The notes under the pieces: generated by a model | Seen by the model: only the letters and a program-made list of their open reading frames with translations | The model's database searches: none | What the model was told of the DNA's origin: nothing | NCBI GenBank assembly: GCA_900549865.1 | Contig: URPU01000079.1 | Span: forward strand, 1 to 10,792 | Length of the DNA stretch: 10,792 nucleotides | Direction: 5' to 3' | From: an uncultured Eubacteriales bacterium | Lineage (GTDB): Bacteria > Bacillota > Clostridia > Oscillospirales > Oscillospiraceae | In this document: positions 1-6,945 of the stretch, piece by piece | Position numbering within the stretch: the first letter of the stretch is position 1 | How the letters are laid out: each line of letters begins with the position of its first letter | Translations under genes and position numbers: made by a program

Positions 1-42
1 CTGCGGGCGGCAAACTCTGCGAGGCTTTTTTTGATATGCTGA

Positions 43-72
43 CCGGCGGTGAAGCTTTCGCTTCACCGCCGG
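43..72. terminator. Perfect 13-bp hairpin, possible terminator
   Basis: Positions 43-55 and 60-72 are exact reverse complements (CCGGCGGTGAAGC and its partner) around a TTTC loop. The hairpin lies 30 nt beyond the stop codon of the hydrolase gene, where a terminator is expected. Neither flank has a good T-tract: the plus side reads GGGTTTCGTATCTT, and the minus side reads TCAGCATATC and then an A-run. It could be a poor bidirectional terminator or the end signal of a plus-strand gene entering from the left, since one plus frame stops at 40-42 directly before the stem. The hairpin is certain; the role is not. Confidence 0.5.
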
Positions 73-102
73 GTTTCGTATCTTATCATGTTGGCAAAGG
101 AA

Positions 103-2097
103 TTACAGCATGGACGAGCCGCCCGTGACTATCCAGCAGGCGAGCGAGGCCACGGTCAGCGCGCCGGTGTAGACGCTGCCGGTGCGCCTGTAGATGTAGG
201 TGCACAGCACGCTGAACACCAGCACCTGCGGGGCGAAGAGTATCAGCAGCGACATGAACGGCCCGCCGAAGGTGGAGCCGAAGAAGAGGTCCGCGCCGGG
301 GGCGATGTCCATGAAGAAGGGGATGTACTCGATAAGGACGACGATGAGGATGCCGCCGACCATCATCAGTGCGTTGCGCCACCAGCAGCCCATGAATCCG
401 GCAAAGCCCGGCTTATACGCCGCCTTGCAACGGGAGGAGGCCATGATCTTGCTGTTGTTGAGGATGAAGAACACGGCAAACACGGGGATGTACACGCAGA
501 ACTGGCCGAGGCGCGTCAAATCGAAGGTCTTGAAGAACGGCCATATGAAGCGGAAGTCCAGCATGAACAGCGCCTCGCACACGGCGAGAAGGATGTACAT
601 GAAGGCCAGCATGCACAGCACCAGCAGCGCGCTGCGGCCAAGGAGCGCCCAGCCCATTTTGTCCGGCGCGGCGGCGGAGCCGAGGCCCATGCTGTACCAG
701 CCGTCGCCCGCGCCGCGCTTTTTGCTCTTTTTATACGCGGCGATGCTCGTGCCGAGCATGATGAGGATAAGCAGCAGATACCAGCTCAGAAAACCGTTGC
801 CGATGGTCATGCGGAATATGTTCTCCGGCAGGGGCAGCAGCCCGTGGCCGAGCTGGGTCATGAACGGATAGCTCGCCGCGGCGATAAGCATCGTGATGAC
901 CGCGCCGCGCCACCATTTGCCGTTTGACTTGACGCCCGCCTCGGACGGGAGGGGCTGCGCCGCCTTTGCGAAGAAGGGCAGGGTCAGCAGCAGCTCCATC
1001 ACGGGGATGAGGGAGGCCACGGCGCACAGCATTGCGATAAGCACGAGGACCTCCTTCTTCGTGGCGACCTGATCCGTCGGCGCGATGCTGCTGTCAAGGC
1101 CGATCGCCGCGTTGAGCCAGTCCATCGCGGCGGCGATGCCGTGGGCGTTGTGCGTGGTGAGGCGGTGGTTCGTGTTCAGAAGCTCCATGCGGCGGGCCGT
1201 GCCGTCGGCAAAATCGCCGTAGGTGGTGTTCCACGCGGCCTCATCCGCGGTGCAGCCGAGGAATTCCGTGCGCAGGCCGCTGCGCAGAAGCTCGTCATTG
1301 ACGACGTTCTTATAATCGCGGAAGTAGCTGAACTCGTCGTACTTCGCCTGAAGCAGAAGGACGTTATTGAATTTTATGCTGTCCGCGTCATAGGCGCTGT
1401 CGCGGAAAAGCTCGCCGCATTGCAGCACGACGGCCTTCGGCGCGATGTCCGTGTCGGCAAAGTCCGCCGCGACAGACCATGACGACCAGGTGCCCATGGA
1501 GTGGCCGCTTATGGCGAGGCGGGCGGGATCGACGTTGTCCATGGCCGCCAGCAGCGCGTAAGCGTAGCTTCCGCCGCAGGAGCTGTCCGTGATGCTGTTG
1601 CCGTCGCTGTCGGTGGTGTAGTGCTTGTCAAAGAAGCTGAGGTTTGAGAAGTTCATCATGACCCTGTAGCGGATCGGCCCGCCGATGGTCTTGAAGGTGC
1701 CGCCGGCCTCGCTGTCCTCCCCGTAGTTGACCGTTACCTTGTGGTTGACGTAGCCGCGCTCAACAAGGCCCGCCGTCGTTGCGCCGTGGCCGTATTCGTC
1801 AAGGCACAGCACGACCGCGCCCCGGCGCGCAAGCTCTATGGCGTAGGCCGCGCAGGTCTCATGGTCGTTCTGATAGCCGTGCAGAAGCAGCACGCCGGGG
1901 GCCTTGTTCTCCGCCGTGGCGCCCTGCGGGGTGTAGAGCTTGTACATCAGATCGCCCACGTCGGTCTCTATCCAGCCCTCCGTCACGGCGATGCTGCCGC
2001 CGCCGCGCTGTATGCCGTCCGCGGCGAACATGCATACGAACAGCACGACCAGCAGCGCGGCCAGCACGGCCGCCGCTCTTTTCCGTTTTGCGTTCAT
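103..2097 (-). CDS. Alpha/beta hydrolase fused to a C-terminal multi-spanning membrane domain
   Basis: Predicted 664-residue membrane-anchored serine hydrolase; substrate unknown. Residues 8-26 form an N-terminal membrane helix after a KRKR stretch, so the hydrolase domain (about 40-335) should lie outside the cytoplasm. It shows the oxyanion-type LLLHGY (70-75), the nucleophile elbow GHSMG with Ser200, a candidate acid Asp254 in KYDEF, and a candidate catalytic His319 in NAHG (His316 is an alternative). From about 348 to 660 the chain is hydrophobic, with roughly eight helices (near 348-378, 397-415, 432-454, 484-512, 529-547, 575-597, 612-634 and 642-659), far beyond a normal hydrolase of about 300 residues. 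The start is set by AGGAGA six bases before ATG at 2097; the open frame continues upstream but without a ribosome site there. The gene has its own promoter. The fold is clear, the substrate is not; a lipid or surface-polymer ester is possible. Confidence 0.85.
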   Translation of the reverse strand: MNAKRKRAAAVLAALLVVLFVCMFAADGIQRGGGSIAVTEGWIETDVGDLMYKLYTPQGATAENKAPGVLLLHGYQNDHETCAAYAIELARRGAVVLCLDEYGHGATTAGLVERGYVNHKVTVNYGEDSEAGGTFKTIGGPIRYRVMMNFSNLSFFDKHYTTDSDGNSITDSSCGGSYAYALLAAMDNVDPARLAISGHSMGTWSSWSVAADFADTDIAPKAVVLQCGELFRDSAYDADSIKFNNVLLLQAKYDEFSYFRDYKNVVNDELLRSGLRTEFLGCTADEAAWNTTYGDFADGTARRMELLNTNHRLTTHNAHGIAAAMDWLNAAIGLDSSIAPTDQVATKKEVLVLIAMLCAVASLIPVMELLLTLPFFAKAAQPLPSEAGVKSNGKWWRGAVITMLIAAASYPFMTQLGHGLLPLPENIFRMTIGNGFLSWYLLLILIMLGTSIAAYKKSKKRGAGDGWYSMGLGSAAAPDKMGWALLGRSALLVLCMLAFMYILLAVCEALFMLDFRFIWPFFKTFDLTRLGQFCVYIPVFAVFFILNNSKIMASSRCKAAYKPGFAGFMGCWWRNALMMVGGILIVVLIEYIPFFMDIAPGADLFFGSTFGGPFMSLLILFAPQVLVFSVLCTYIYRRTGSVYTGALTVASLACWIVTGGSSML

Positions 2098-2149
2098 TTC
2101 TTTTCTCCTGTTCTGTTGTTTAGATGTTTGTGGTATAGCCACACTTGAT

Positions 2150-2181
2150 ATTATAATAACATCTGCCGCCCGGCTTTGCAA
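2150..2181 (-). promoter_or_regulatory. Promoter of the membrane hydrolase gene
   Basis: On the minus strand TTGCAA (2176-2181) is followed after exactly 17 nt by TATTAT (2153-2158). An overlapping perfect TATAAT occupies 2150-2155, at 20-nt spacing. This is a sigma-A type promoter about 50 nt before the start codon, placed after the terminator of the upstream gene, so the hydrolase gene should be an independent transcript. No operator-like repeat is evident around it. Confidence 0.65.
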
Positions 2182-2232
2182 GGGGCCGCGCGGGAAATTC
2201 ATAAGAAAAATGCCATCGTGTGCACACACGCG

Positions 2233-2271
2233 GCAAAAAAGCAAAGCCCCCACACGGCGGTGGGGGCTTTG
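2233..2271 (-). terminator. Intrinsic terminator after the YhhN-family gene
   Basis: A 12-bp perfect stem (2242-2253 with 2260-2271, core GCCCCCAC/GTGGGGGC) with a six-base loop is followed on the minus strand by CTTTTTTGCC. It begins 14 nt after the stop codon of the YhhN-family gene, as expected for an intrinsic terminator of that gene. Confidence 0.9.
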
Positions 2272-2285
2272 ACAATAGATATGAG

Positions 2286-2969
2286 TTACGCAAGCAGGAT
2301 GCACACGGCGATCATGAGCTGGCCGACGTAGTAGCACAGCAGGTTTATCGCGCGCAGCGGCTTTATCTTTTTGCCGAAGGAGTAATAGATCATTATAAAG
2401 TCGCTCACGACGAACAGCAGCGCGCCAAGCGTGAATACAAGCGTCAGCGCGCCCGCGCCGAGGGTGACGAGCAGCGCGGCGGCGCAGGAGAACATCGCAA
2501 TGACGACGACAAGATAGACATAGCCGAATATTTTCAGCCCTGCGCTGGGCGCGGTGATGCGCTTCATCAGCGGCGGGATGGCCAGCGCGGATATGACCGC
2601 CGTTGCGATCAGCGCGGGCAGGATGATGGCGGGGCTGCGGCCGATGAGCGCGGCGATGTAGAGGAAGTGCCCGCTGAGAAAGGCGAGGATGCCCACGGCG
2701 AATATCTTCATTGATTTTCCGCCGGTGAACTGGTTGCGCAGGTTGAGAAAAACGTCGCCCACGAGGCCGAGTATAAGCCCGATGAGCACAAGGCGGCCGA
2801 AGTCCGTTTTCTGCGCGGCGTAGCATACGATGCCGAGGACGACAAAGAAGAACGAGGCGATGCCTTTCAGCAGCGTGGCCTTTGCCATTTTCCCGGCGTA
2901 TTCCGTCTTTATGAACCACACGTCCACAGCAAGCCCTGCGAGGGAGATGAGCAGTATTTTCAGAACCAT
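2286..2969 (-). CDS. YhhN/TMEM86-family membrane protein, putative lysoplasmalogenase
   Basis: This 227-residue integral membrane protein is of the YhhN family, whose human relatives TMEM86A/B hydrolyse the vinyl-ether bond of lysoplasmalogens. Nearly the whole chain is hydrophobic, about eight helices. The family's spaced polar motifs are present: GDVFLNL (71-77), SGHFLY (99-104), SD at 189-190 and the C-terminal YYVGQ (213-217); the Asp residues are the likely catalytic or metal-binding groups. Length is normal for the family. The start is ATG at 2969, with GGAGGT six bases upstream (2976-2981); the frame stays open to 3035 but has no ribosome site there. The gene has its own promoter and terminator. 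Many anaerobic Clostridia make plasmalogens, so a role in ether-lipid turnover is plausible. The family call is firm; the enzymatic activity is inferred. Confidence 0.87.
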   Translation of the reverse strand: MVLKILLISLAGLAVDVWFIKTEYAGKMAKATLLKGIASFFFVVLGIVCYAAQKTDFGRLVLIGLILGLVGDVFLNLRNQFTGGKSMKIFAVGILAFLSGHFLYIAALIGRSPAIILPALIATAVISALAIPPLMKRITAPSAGLKIFGYVYLVVVIAMFSCAAALLVTLGAGALTLVFTLGALLFVVSDFIMIYYSFGKKIKPLRAINLLCYYVGQLMIAVCILLA

Positions 2970-3012
2970 GATCAGACCTCCATTCATTGTTATGGTGTTA
3001 TAGGTTATGACC

Positions 3013-3042
3013 ATAGTACACCGCCCCCGCGGCAAAAGTCAA
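3013..3042 (-). promoter_or_regulatory. Promoter of the YhhN-family gene
   Basis: On the minus strand TTGACT (3037-3042) and TACTAT (3013-3018) are separated by 18 nt. The box pair begins only 11 nt beyond the stop codon of the upstream gene, and no terminator lies between, so read-through from that gene could also contribute. The predicted transcript start is near 3006, giving a leader of about 37 nt. Confidence 0.65.
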
Positions 3043-3053
3043 TGATTTTCTGG

Positions 3054-4526
3054 CTATACCACCGGCAAATTTGCCGCGGCGAGGCGGACGGAGTCCTTCC
3101 CGTAGTAGTACGCCGCGGCGGTATTGCGCCAGTCGGCGGCGTCGCGCGTGACGTCGTCATAATACAGCACGTATGGGCGGCAGGGGAACTCCGGCAGGAC
3201 GGCGTCGCGGATGGAACTGTCGTTCAGGATGTCATACCTCTCCTGCGCGCAGGAGCGGTACGCCGCGGCCTCCCCGGAGCGCAGGGAACTCAGCGCGCTG
3301 ACGGAGGCGAAGCTACGCCCGGAGAGCATCGACGCAAGACAGCACAGGCCCAGCACCAGCGCCCCCGCCGCAAGATGGGTCAGCAGCGCGCCCGCGCCGC
3401 CGCGCGTGCCGCCCCACAGATACGTGCCCGCCCAGCCCAGCCAGCAGCAGAGATTCACGGTCAGCAGCAGAACATAGGTAAAGTAGATCATGTTCAGCAG
3501 CCGCGCATCGCCGACATTGCCCATGGCGTACACCGGCGGGCAGAACATCGCCGAAAGCAGGCAGAACGACCACAGCGAGACGAGCCACGGCGCGCGGAAG
3601 CACAGCCCGGCGCGGGGCCGCACCGTGAAATTCCGGAAAAGCACCGCCAGCAGCGCCAGCATCCCGGCCAGCGGCAGGCTCATCCAGCGCAGGGCGTACA
3701 CCGCGCCGTATTTGAACGACAGCAGTATCGCCTCCACCGCGCCGGGCGTGACGGCATAGTTGGCCTGACGCACGGCGTTGCCGGGCGCGGCGATGCTGAG
3801 CGCGAAGCTTATCAGAAGCGCCGCCATGGGCGGCAAAAGCCGTTTCCAACGCCCGCTGCGCGCGAGGATGAGAACGAGAATGCCGCTTGCCCCGGCGATG
3901 CAGCAGCACAGCGCCGTGACGTAGTTCCCGCCGCCGAGGAAGGCGCACAGAAGCGTCAGCAGCACGGCGCGCCATAAGCCGCCGCGCAGCGCGAGGCGGA
4001 TGCCCAGCGCGAGGGCCGCAAGCGAAAGGCCGTAGAAAAACGTATAGTACACCGCGCCGTTATACCAGAAGAAGCCCTGCACGGGAGAGGGCAGGAGCTG
4101 CGTGCAGATGATGCATATGAGCGCCGCGGCGCACGCGGCCGCGCCCTTCCCTACGCCGAGCAGGTCAGGGAATACCGAAAGGCAGGCAAGAAACGTCCCC
4201 CCGATGAGGGCTAGCAGCATTATAAACGGCGTCGCGGCATACGCCGCCTCGCCGAATACGGCGGGCTGAAGCCCCATAAGGAAGATGGCGGAAAACGTGC
4301 CCTGCCACGTCGTATAGGCGATGCGCGCCTCCTCCGCCGCCGCGGCGACTGCGGCCGCGGCAGAACCCGTGCGCACATACGCAAGGTGCGCGCGCGCCCC
4401 GAAGCTCAGATCGTCGGCACAGGGCACGTCGAAGCGCGCGGTGCACAGCAGCGGCAGCACCGCGAGCACGAGGACGGCAAGAAGCACGGGCAGGATGACC
4501 CGGCAGGATAGCTTCACAGTTTTCAT
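3054..4526 (-). CDS. Polytopic membrane protein, DUF6056-like
   Basis: Predicted 490-residue inner-membrane protein with about ten or eleven helices, the first at 9-28. It resembles the DUF6056 family, thought to be related to membrane-bound surface-sugar transferases: an acidic DD (38-39) in the first external loop, Trp74 before a helix, FWYNGAVYYT (153-162), PGN (248-250), GDARLLN (339-345), and a soluble C-terminal tail with DW (465-466) and YYYGKDSV (473-480). Acidic loops after the first helix are typical of GT-C transferases, but the catalytic role is not established. An unusual Ala-rich stretch occupies 55-64. I place the start at ATG 4526, which has GGAG six bases upstream; the in-frame ATG at 4538 has no ribosome site and itself forms part of that GGAG. 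A hairpin terminator lies about 30 nt upstream, and I see only a weak promoter candidate (TAGAAT at 4649-4654). Confidence 0.75.
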   Translation of the reverse strand: MKTVKLSCRVILPVLLAVLVLAVLPLLCTARFDVPCADDLSFGARAHLAYVRTGSAAAAVAAAAEEARIAYTTWQGTFSAIFLMGLQPAVFGEAAYAATPFIMLLALIGGTFLACLSVFPDLLGVGKGAAACAAALICIICTQLLPSPVQGFFWYNGAVYYTFFYGLSLAALALGIRLALRGGLWRAVLLTLLCAFLGGGNYVTALCCCIAGASGILVLILARSGRWKRLLPPMAALLISFALSIAAPGNAVRQANYAVTPGAVEAILLSFKYGAVYALRWMSLPLAGMLALLAVLFRNFTVRPRAGLCFRAPWLVSLWSFCLLSAMFCPPVYAMGNVGDARLLNMIYFTYVLLLTVNLCCWLGWAGTYLWGGTRGGAGALLTHLAAGALVLGLCCLASMLSGRSFASVSALSSLRSGEAAAYRSCAQERYDILNDSSIRDAVLPEFPCRPYVLYYDDVTRDAADWRNTAAAYYYGKDSVRLAAANLPVV

Positions 4527-4540
4527 GGATATCTCCATAC

Positions 4541-4598
4541 TTTTAAAAGATAAAGGGGCGCTGCAAAATGCATGGGAGGCATCCTTGCAGCGCCCTTT
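4541..4598 (-). terminator. Intrinsic terminator of the yloU-fakA operon
   Basis: An 11-bp stem pairs 4556-4566 with 4585-4595 (GGGCGCTGCAA and complement). It is extended inward by ATGC/GCAT (4568-4571 with 4579-4582) and outward by three A-T pairs after one bulged G. On the minus strand it is followed by CCTTTATCTTTT. It starts about 50 nt after the fakA stop codon. It also sits about 30 nt before the start of the next gene, so any transcript of that gene arising upstream must pass through it. Confidence 0.8.
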
Positions 4599-4646
4599 CG
4601 CGTTCCGCCCGCAGGGCCGGAGCTTAAGCTGCGGTGCAGGACTTTG

Positions 4647-6320
4647 TTATTCTACGCTTATCATATAGTAATAGACAGGCTGGCCGCCGTCCACGACGCT
4701 GACCTCCGCCTCGGGGAAGCAGCCCGTGATAGTGCCGGCCGCGTCCTCGGCGTCCTCCTTGCGCACATCCTGGCCGTAGTAGACCGTGATGAACTCGGGG
4801 GCGAACTCGTCAAAGGCCCAGCTCAGCTCCTTGAAGAGCGTCTTGATGTTGGTATAGCTGCCCAGCAGCGCCCCGTCGAGCAGAGCCAGATACTCGCCCG
4901 CGTGGATGCTGTGACCGTCGAAGTCCGAATCGCGCGCGGCATAGGTAACCATGGCCGTGTGCACGTTGCCGATGGCGGCAAGCATGGTCTCTGTCAGGGC
5001 GGCCTCGTCCTCCTCGGGGTTGAAGTTCAGAAGCGCGGCCACGCCCTGCGGCACCGTCTTTGTCGGCACGACGACGACATGCTTCTCCGTCATGGGTATG
5101 CACTGCTCCGCCGCCATGATTATGTTCTTGTTGTTCGGGAACACAAAGACCGTGGAGGCGGGGGTGCGGTTGATCTCGCGCAGGATATCGTCCGTGGAGG
5201 GATTCATCGTCTGCCCGCCCGTGACTATCGAGTCCGCGCCCAGCTCACGGAAGAGCTTGGCCATGCCGTCCCCGGCGCAGACCGCAACGACGCCGAATTC
5301 CTTCTCCGGCGCGGCCACTCCGCCGCCGTTTTCAAGCTCCTGCTCTATCGCCTCAAGGTCGTCCGTGGACTGCGCCTTGCGCCCGGCGACAAGATCGTCG
5401 TGCTGCGTGCGCATGTTCTCTATCTTGGCAAGCTCCAGCACGCCGTACTTCTGCGCCTCGTTCAGCGCGTCGCCGGGGGTGTTGGTGTGCACGTGCACCT
5501 TGAACGCCTCGTCGTCCTCGCCGATGACAAGGCTGTCGCCGATGCTGTTGAGGTAGGCCCTGTATGCCGTGAGATCGACGTCGGGATCCTGCTTGCGCAC
5601 GATGAACACCGTGTCGAAGGCGAAGGTGATATCCTCCGTGTCGAAAACGTCAAAGGCGCTGCCCTCGGCCGCGTCTATCTCGCCCTGCTCCTCCGTGGAG
5701 ACGACCTCCCCGCGCAGAGAGGCGAGCATGGCGCGGATGATGACCATATAGCCCATGCCGCCCGCGTCCACGACGCCGGCCTTCTTGAGCACGGGGTTCT
5801 GATTTATCGTGTCGGCAAGCGCGTCCTCGCCGGCCTTTATGGCGCACACGAACACGTTTTCAAGGCTTGCCCCGGCCTCGGCGGCCTCGACCGCGGCGGC
5901 GGAGGCCAGACGCGACACCGTGAGGATGGTGCCCTCGGCCGGCTTCATGACGGCCTTGTACGCCGCGTCCACGCCGTCGGACATGGCCCCGGCAAATTCG
6001 ACGGGCCCGGCGGTCTCCGTGCCCTTGAGGCGCTTGGCGATGCCGCGGAAGAGAAGAGACAGAATGACGCCGGAATTGCCGCGCGCGCCGCGCAGCAGGG
6101 CGGAGGAGACGCAGTCCGCCGCCTTGTCCACGGATACGAAGCTGCGCTTGCGCAGCTCAGTCGCCGCGTTGCTGAGAGTCAGACACATGTTCGTGCCGGT
6201 GTCGCCGTCGGGAACGGGGAACACGTTGAGTTCGTTTATCTGCTGTATATTCGTCCTGAGCGCCGCGTCCGCACACAGTATCATCTCTTTGAACGCGGCG
6301 GCATCAATATAATCTTTCAA
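4647..6320 (-). CDS. fakA: Fatty acid kinase catalytic subunit FakA (DAK2/YloV family)
   Basis: FakA transfers phosphate from ATP to fatty acids presented by FakB-type (DegV-like) carrier proteins, feeding exogenous fatty acids into phospholipid synthesis. The 557 residues match the family length. The N-terminal DAK2 kinase domain (about 1-205) has the nucleotide and Mg signature NVFPVPDGDTGTN (32-44, with Asp38 and Asp40), GARGNSG (78-84), MKPAEGTILT (125-134) and VDAGGMGY (184-191). A middle domain holds VHVHTNTPG (275-283), and a C-terminal DegV-like domain holds TGGQTMNPSTDD (367-378). Where Firmicutes homologues normally read YCTEF, this one has FDTVF (235-239), so a presumed zinc-ligand Cys is Asp236. 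The start codon is TTG, chosen because GGAGGT lies eight bases upstream and no ATG is available nearby. The gene follows yloU by 19 nt in one operon. No fakB is in the window. Confidence 0.93.
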   Translation of the reverse strand: MKDYIDAAAFKEMILCADAALRTNIQQINELNVFPVPDGDTGTNMCLTLSNAATELRKRSFVSVDKAADCVSSALLRGARGNSGVILSLLFRGIAKRLKGTETAGPVEFAGAMSDGVDAAYKAVMKPAEGTILTVSRLASAAAVEAAEAGASLENVFVCAIKAGEDALADTINQNPVLKKAGVVDAGGMGYMVIIRAMLASLRGEVVSTEEQGEIDAAEGSAFDVFDTEDITFAFDTVFIVRKQDPDVDLTAYRAYLNSIGDSLVIGEDDEAFKVHVHTNTPGDALNEAQKYGVLELAKIENMRTQHDDLVAGRKAQSTDDLEAIEQELENGGGVAAPEKEFGVVAVCAGDGMAKLFRELGADSIVTGGQTMNPSTDDILREINRTPASTVFVFPNNKNIIMAAEQCIPMTEKHVVVVPTKTVPQGVAALLNFNPEEDEAALTETMLAAIGNVHTAMVTYAARDSDFDGHSIHAGEYLALLDGALLGSYTNIKTLFKELSWAFDEFAPEFITVYYGQDVRKEDAEDAAGTITGCFPEAEVSVVDGGQPVYYYMISVE

Positions 6321-6339
6321 CTTAAAGTACCTCCGGAGC

Positions 6340-6690
6340 TTATCCGATAATCGTATCTATATAAACATCCACACTCTTCACGGGAACGCCTGTGGATTTG
6401 GTAAGCTTGTATTTCACCTCGTTCATGATGCTGCGTGACACCGCGCTTATATTCACGCCGTGATCCACGCCGATGTGCAGCTCGAGAGACACTGTGCCGT
6501 CATCATTGTTGTGCGCGACGACGCCCTTCGACATGGACTCTCTGCGCAGAAGCTGCCAAGGACCGCCATCCTTGCCGCATGTGACCATGCCCTTCACGCC
6601 GAAGCAGCTCGTCGCCGCGTCGCCCGCCAGATTGGTGAAAACCTCGTCGGTGATGCTTATACTGCCGCTGCCGTTTATTATATTTACCAT
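6340..6690 (-). CDS. yloU: Asp23/Gls24-family protein (YloU-like)
   Basis: This 116-residue soluble protein belongs to the Asp23/Gls24 family, linked in Firmicutes to envelope-stress responses and membrane-surface scaffolding. The domain fills the chain: a beta segment ISITDEVFTNLAG (11-23), GVKGM (31-35), the acidic strand DGTVSLELHIGVDHGVNI (64-81), an amphipathic helix around 82-98, and the closing VPVKSVDVYIDTI (103-115). Cys30 and Cys38 flank the central GVKGM. The start is ATG at 6690, with AAAGGAG (6700-6706) nine bases upstream; the frame is open to 6771 but those residues are Arg- and Pro-rich leader translation with no ribosome site. Its position directly before fakA is the classic yloU-yloV order of Firmicutes. 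In Bacillus rpmB lies divergently upstream, whereas here that place is taken by nifJ. The pair is probably co-transcribed from the promoter at 6784-6812. Confidence 0.92.
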   Translation of the reverse strand: MVNIINGSGSISITDEVFTNLAGDAATSCFGVKGMVTCGKDGGPWQLLRRESMSKGVVAHNNDDGTVSLELHIGVDHGVNISAVSRSIMNEVKYKLTKSTGVPVKSVDVYIDTIIG

Positions 6691-6724
6691 GGGTGTATAG
6701 CTCCTTTCGTTTGTATTGGCCGGC

Positions 6725-6763
6725 GCGCCGCAGCGGGGCGGAAAGCGGAAAGCGCCGCAGCGG
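6725..6763. repeat. 12-bp direct repeat in the yloU leader
   Basis: GCGCCGCAGCGG occurs at 6725-6736 and again at 6752-6763, separated by 15 nt that hold two tandem copies of GCGGAAA (6738-6751). Each 12-mer contains the inverted element CCGC-A-GCGG, so the CCGC of one copy can pair with the GCGG of the other. The block lies in the predicted 87-nt yloU leader, between transcript start and ribosome site, and is much more GC-rich than the DNA just upstream. Confidence 0.6.
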
Positions 6764-6783
6764 ACACACAAAGCTGATTATCA

Positions 6784-6812
6784 ATTATAATACAGCTTTC
6801 GGAAAACCACAA
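6784..6812 (-). promoter_or_regulatory. Promoter of the yloU-fakA operon
   Basis: On the minus strand a perfect TATAAT (6784-6789) is preceded after 17 nt by TTGTGG (6807-6812), which keeps the TTG core of the -35 box. The predicted transcript start is near 6777, leaving a leader of about 87 nt with the GC-rich direct repeat. An inverted repeat CAATT-TT-AATTG (6815-6826) lies just upstream of the -35 box and could bind a regulator, though AT-rich DNA produces such repeats by chance. Confidence 0.7.
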
Positions 6813-6945
6813 GGCAATTTTAATTGATTTTTTCGAGCATTTTCAACAATATTCCGCTCAAAAACGGGAGCGCAGCCTATCGAAAATAAATTTTTTGATA
6901 ATTTTGAACTTTTGCCGCATTTTTCTTGATATCCCGGTTTACTTT
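6813..6945. other. AT-rich core of the divergent yloU/nifJ intergenic region
   Basis: This stretch has no credible gene. It is clearly AT-rich against the GC-rich surroundings and lies between the yloU promoter and the nifJ -35 candidate. It contains A and T runs (for example 6883-6906), a short inverted repeat CGCTC/GAGCG (6855-6859 with 6868-6872), and weak plus-strand promoter-like pairs such as TTGATT (6824-6829) with CAATAT (6847-6852). It may act as an upstream activating or curvature element for the highly biased nifJ gene. A minus-strand open frame across it lacks the coding character of its neighbours. Confidence 0.45.

Noticed and set aside
49..927. A 292-residue plus-strand frame opposite the membrane hydrolase
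   Set aside because: It is in register with the hydrolase 3' half. The opposite strand encodes clear membrane helices, and this one gives low-complexity charged sequence.
2098..2919. Upstream extension of the hydrolase frame to 2919, giving 938 residues
   Set aside because: The extension is Arg- and His-rich, overlaps the YhhN gene out of frame, and crosses a terminator and a promoter. The start at 2097 has a good ribosome site.
3042..3977. A 311-residue plus-strand frame opposite the DUF6056-like gene
   Set aside because: Arg-, Gln- and Ala-rich shadow of a GC-rich membrane-protein gene, with no ribosome site or motif.
4620..4631. The palindrome AGCTTAAGCT just after fakA as a possible operator
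   Set aside because: It is short, isolated and lies downstream of a stop codon without a nearby clear promoter; chance is sufficient.
4572..6350. A 592-residue plus-strand open frame antisense to fakA
   Set aside because: It is in register with fakA and is explained by the same codon avoidance. Its Gly-, Arg- and His-rich composition fits no protein.
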